Shown: positions 62,133-64,000 of the stretch, in pieces | Position numbering within the stretch: the stretch's first letter is position 1 | Layout: every line of letters starts with the position of its first letter | Source of the DNA: M0103 sp040386155 | Lineage (GTDB): Bacteria; Bacteroidota; Bacteroidia; Flavobacteriales_D; Crocinitomicaceae | DNA: 64,000 nucleotides | Assembly (NCBI GenBank): GCA_040386155.1 | Contig: JAZKFZ010000003.1 | Span: forward strand, 930,001-994,000 | Direction: 5' to 3' | Made by a program: the position numbers and the translations under genes | Notes under the pieces: model-generated | Databases searched by the model: none | Seen by the model: only the letters and a program-made list of their open reading frames with translations | What the model was told of the DNA's origin: nothing

Positions 62133-64000
62133 ATGCGCAATTTAGTGTACAGAGCATTGGCAATAGTAGGATTTTCTATCTTCTTGATGTCGCCAGCATG
62201 CAAGAAAGAAGAAGCACTACCAATCGTTATTGAACAAAATACCACCACAGAAATCGAAAAACCTAAACAAACCATCAATACGAGTTACCCAGATTTGTGG
62301 AAAAGTGTAGATTCATTGACACAACTTGGTCTGTATAAATCTGCACTCGATAAAGTGCAGATGATCATGGATAAATCGATTGCTGAGAACAATAGTAATC
62401 AACTGGTTAAGTCAGTGATTCATAAATTAAAGTTCAATACTTTTCTTACTGAAGATGAATATGTTGTTGCCATTGATGAATTAGATGGTATTAGCAAAGA
62501 AGCAAAAGCACCACTTCGACAGTTGATTCATTCCATCACAGCCGATGTTTACTGGGGGTACTTTCAAAACAACCGTTGGAAATTCGAAAATAGAACGGAA
62601 ACCGTTGATTTCAAAAATGAGGACATCAGAACGTGGGATTTAAAACGTTTGGCTGATCAAACCTACAAACACTACCTGCTTTCGCTATCAGAGATAGATC
62701 AATTGCAATCAATGCCAATTGCCGATTTTAACGAGATTTTATCAGGTGATCATTCCACGCAAAATCTTAGACCAACGCTTTATGATTTTCTTGCGCATAA
62801 GGCATTCGATTATTTTCGAAATGCTGAAGCTGGGTTAAATCGCCCTGCTGACAAATTCCATATCAATGATCCAAAAGCATTTGGCGATGCGAGCGCCTTT
62901 TTGGCATTAACCACTGAATCGCAGGATACTATGTCAAATTTATTATATGCTACGCGCATATTAAAAGATTTGACTGCTTTCCATCGTGTTGATAAAAATC
63001 CCGAAGCACTCATTGATGTTGAATTAAAGCGCTTACAATTTGTGCGTGGTGTCAACACACTCGAAAATAAAGATGAGTTGTATTTAGCAGCGCTTGAAAA
63101 ATTAGCCAACACATACCAATCAAACCAAGGATACACTGAAATTTGCTACCATATTGCACTACAATATCAAGCGTCGGGAAATAAATATTCAAAAGAAAAT
63201 CCTGATACTCGCTATGATTTACGAAAAGCGATTGAAATTTGTGAAAAAGGCATATCTAAATATCCGAATAGTTATGGCGCTTCCTTTTGCGAAAGCCTAA
63301 TCAATACCATCCAGCAAAAACATATTTATGTATATATAGAAAATGCTGTAGCAAGCAATACTCCTTCTCGCTTTATTTTGGGCTACAAAAATGTCGATAA
63401 ACTCTACTTCAGAGTTGTTAAATTACCTTTTGATTTCTATCTAAAAAATCATGATTACAATCACGACATGGTGGAACATCTTCTCAAAGAAAAATTAGTG
63501 AAAAGCTGGGAAGTAAAATTGGAAGATCCTAAAGATTTTCAAAATCATACAGCAGAGTATAAAATGCCTGAGCTTGCAACAGGACAATATGCTATCCTTG
63601 CTTCTCCTGATAAAGATTTTGCGCTAGAAAAGAACGCGATCACCTATACCAATTTTTGGATTTCAAATTTGAGCTATAACAAGCGCTTCAATAATAGTGA
63701 TGGTACTTGTGATATTTTTGTAACTGATCGCAAAACGGGTAAACCGATGAAAAATGTGACAGGGGCAGTATATCTAAACAAATACAATTATGTTTCCCGT
63801 GATTACAGTTATATCAAACAGGAAAGTTATCACACGGATGAGCTAGGAATGTTTACCATCAAAAGTAAAAATGATTACCGATCATTGTACCTCGATTTAA
63901 GTGACAATGGAGAACACTACAACGAGGCTTATCAATTGTACGTGCACAAACCATATCATAGTAATCCAACGACCTATACAACACATTTTTTCACCGATCG
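62133..64000 (+). CDS. Alpha-2-macroglobulin-like lipoprotein, 5' part (runs off window)
   Basis: ATG 62133 opens a frame that stays open to the right edge (622 codons). Lipobox S-P-A-C near residue 24 makes it a lipoprotein. Residues about 40-420 are helical (TPR-like), and from about 415 an MG-type beta domain appears (I-L-G-Y-K-N-V-D-K-L-Y-F-R-V, then D-R-K-T-G-K-P-M-K-N-V). This is the layout of large Bacteroidota A2M-family proteins, which trap proteases in the periplasm. The thioester region is not in view. Confidence 0.85.
   Translation, partial: MRNLVYRALAIVGFSIFLMSPACKKEEALPIVIEQNTTTEIEKPKQTINTSYPDLWKSVDSLTQLGLYKSALDKVQMIMDKSIAENNSNQLVKSVIHKLKFNTFLTEDEYVVAIDELDGISKEAKAPLRQLIHSITADVYWGYFQNNRWKFENRTETVDFKNEDIRTWDLKRLADQTYKHYLLSLSEIDQLQSMPIADFNEILSGDHSTQNLRPTLYDFLAHKAFDYFRNAEAGLNRPADKFHINDPKAFGDASAFLALTTESQDTMSNLLYATRILKDLTAFHRVDKNPEALIDVELKRLQFVRGVNTLENKDELYLAALEKLANTYQSNQGYTEICYHIALQYQASGNKYSKENPDTRYDLRKAIEICEKGISKYPNSYGASFCESLINTIQQKHIYVYIENAVASNTPSRFILGYKNVDKLYFRVVKLPFDFYLKNHDYNHDMVEHLLKEKLVKSWEVKLEDPKDFQNHTAEYKMPELATGQYAILASPDKDFALEKNAITYTNFWISNLSYNKRFNNSDGTCDIFVTDRKTGKPMKNVTGAVYLNKYNYVSRDYSYIKQESYHTDELGMFTIKSKNDYRSLYLDLSDNGEHYNEAYQLYVHKPYHSNPTTYTTHFFTD

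Overview
The window is AT-rich DNA from a Bacteroidota chromosome, most likely a Flavobacteriales member (Crocinitomicaceae/Fluviicola-like is a guess from gene content). The evidence is type IX secretion C-terminal sorting domains on three exported proteins, GWxTD, DUF4249, DUF2490, DUF2141 and choice-of-anchor L family proteins, a TonB-dependent receptor, bacterial TMEM175, and promoters of the Bacteroidota type (TAnnTTTG at -7, almost no Shine-Dalgarno). Most of the window is ordinary, densely packed chromosome. I see no prophage, insertion sequence, CRISPR array or known defence island.

Layout. 1-2.1 kb: 3' end of a di-heme cytochrome c peroxidase and an exported esterase. 2.1-2.5 kb: a tandem 122-bp repeat beside tRNA-Ser(TGA). 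2.6-7.4 kb: GWxTD protein, glycosyltransferase, aroQ back-to-back with a XerD-type recombinase, and a small winged-helix regulator framed by palindromes. 7.6-12.3 kb (minus): a five-gene operon rimO-alkB-SRPBCC-VOC-dus. 12.3-12.9 kb: a non-coding repeat element. 12.9-16.6 kb: lipoprotein, elbB, rhodanese lipoprotein plus YeiH-type exporter, and small membrane proteins. 16.6-18.5 kb: an esterase with cassette-like flanks and an orphan DUF4249 lipoprotein. 18.7-26 kb: a potassium-themed run (TMEM175 channel, pirin, GNAT, KdpD/KdpE-like pair, Kup, beta-barrel porin). 26-31 kb: TSUP transporter, T9SS protein, Crp/Fnr regulator and second pirin. 31-35.5 kb: XRE-pentapeptide fusion, two methyltransferases, DUF983, and a secreted sugar dehydrogenase. 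35.5-40.3 kb: glmM-ribH-TPR (minus), then recF-DUF721-NUDIX. 40.3-43.1 kb (minus): a His/Cys-rich exported protein, TonB receptor and Cys/His lipoprotein, probably metal uptake. 43.2-49.9 kb: MuiA-like protein, ispH, a receiver-cyclase-HD fusion, cobalamin adenosyltransferase and small proteins. 50-54.2 kb: mltF-miaA and an ABC exporter. 54.3-64 kb: TlpA-like thioredoxin protein, a large T9SS protein, DUF4328, M1 peptidase, and an alpha-2-macroglobulin-like protein running off the right edge.

The two strongest non-textbook signals are regulatory. (1) Three promoters (upstream of the rhodanese/YeiH pair, the methyltransferase pair and the large T9SS protein) each carry a perfect 5-N4-5 dyad at exactly the same distance, left arm 36 nt before the TAnnTTTG box. 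This is the geometry expected for Crp/Fnr-family activators, but with three different half-sites. (2) In at least four genes (rimO, recF, ispH and the His-rich exported gene) the TAnnTTTG box ends exactly 4 nt before the start codon, and in the esterase it ends 5 nt before. This predicts leaderless or near-leaderless mRNAs. Protein-level highlights are the TMEM175-KdpDE-Kup-porin potassium cluster, the cyclase fusion whose receiver has Asn in place of the phospho-acceptor Asp, the XRE-pentapeptide-repeat fusion, and the candidate metal-uptake locus.
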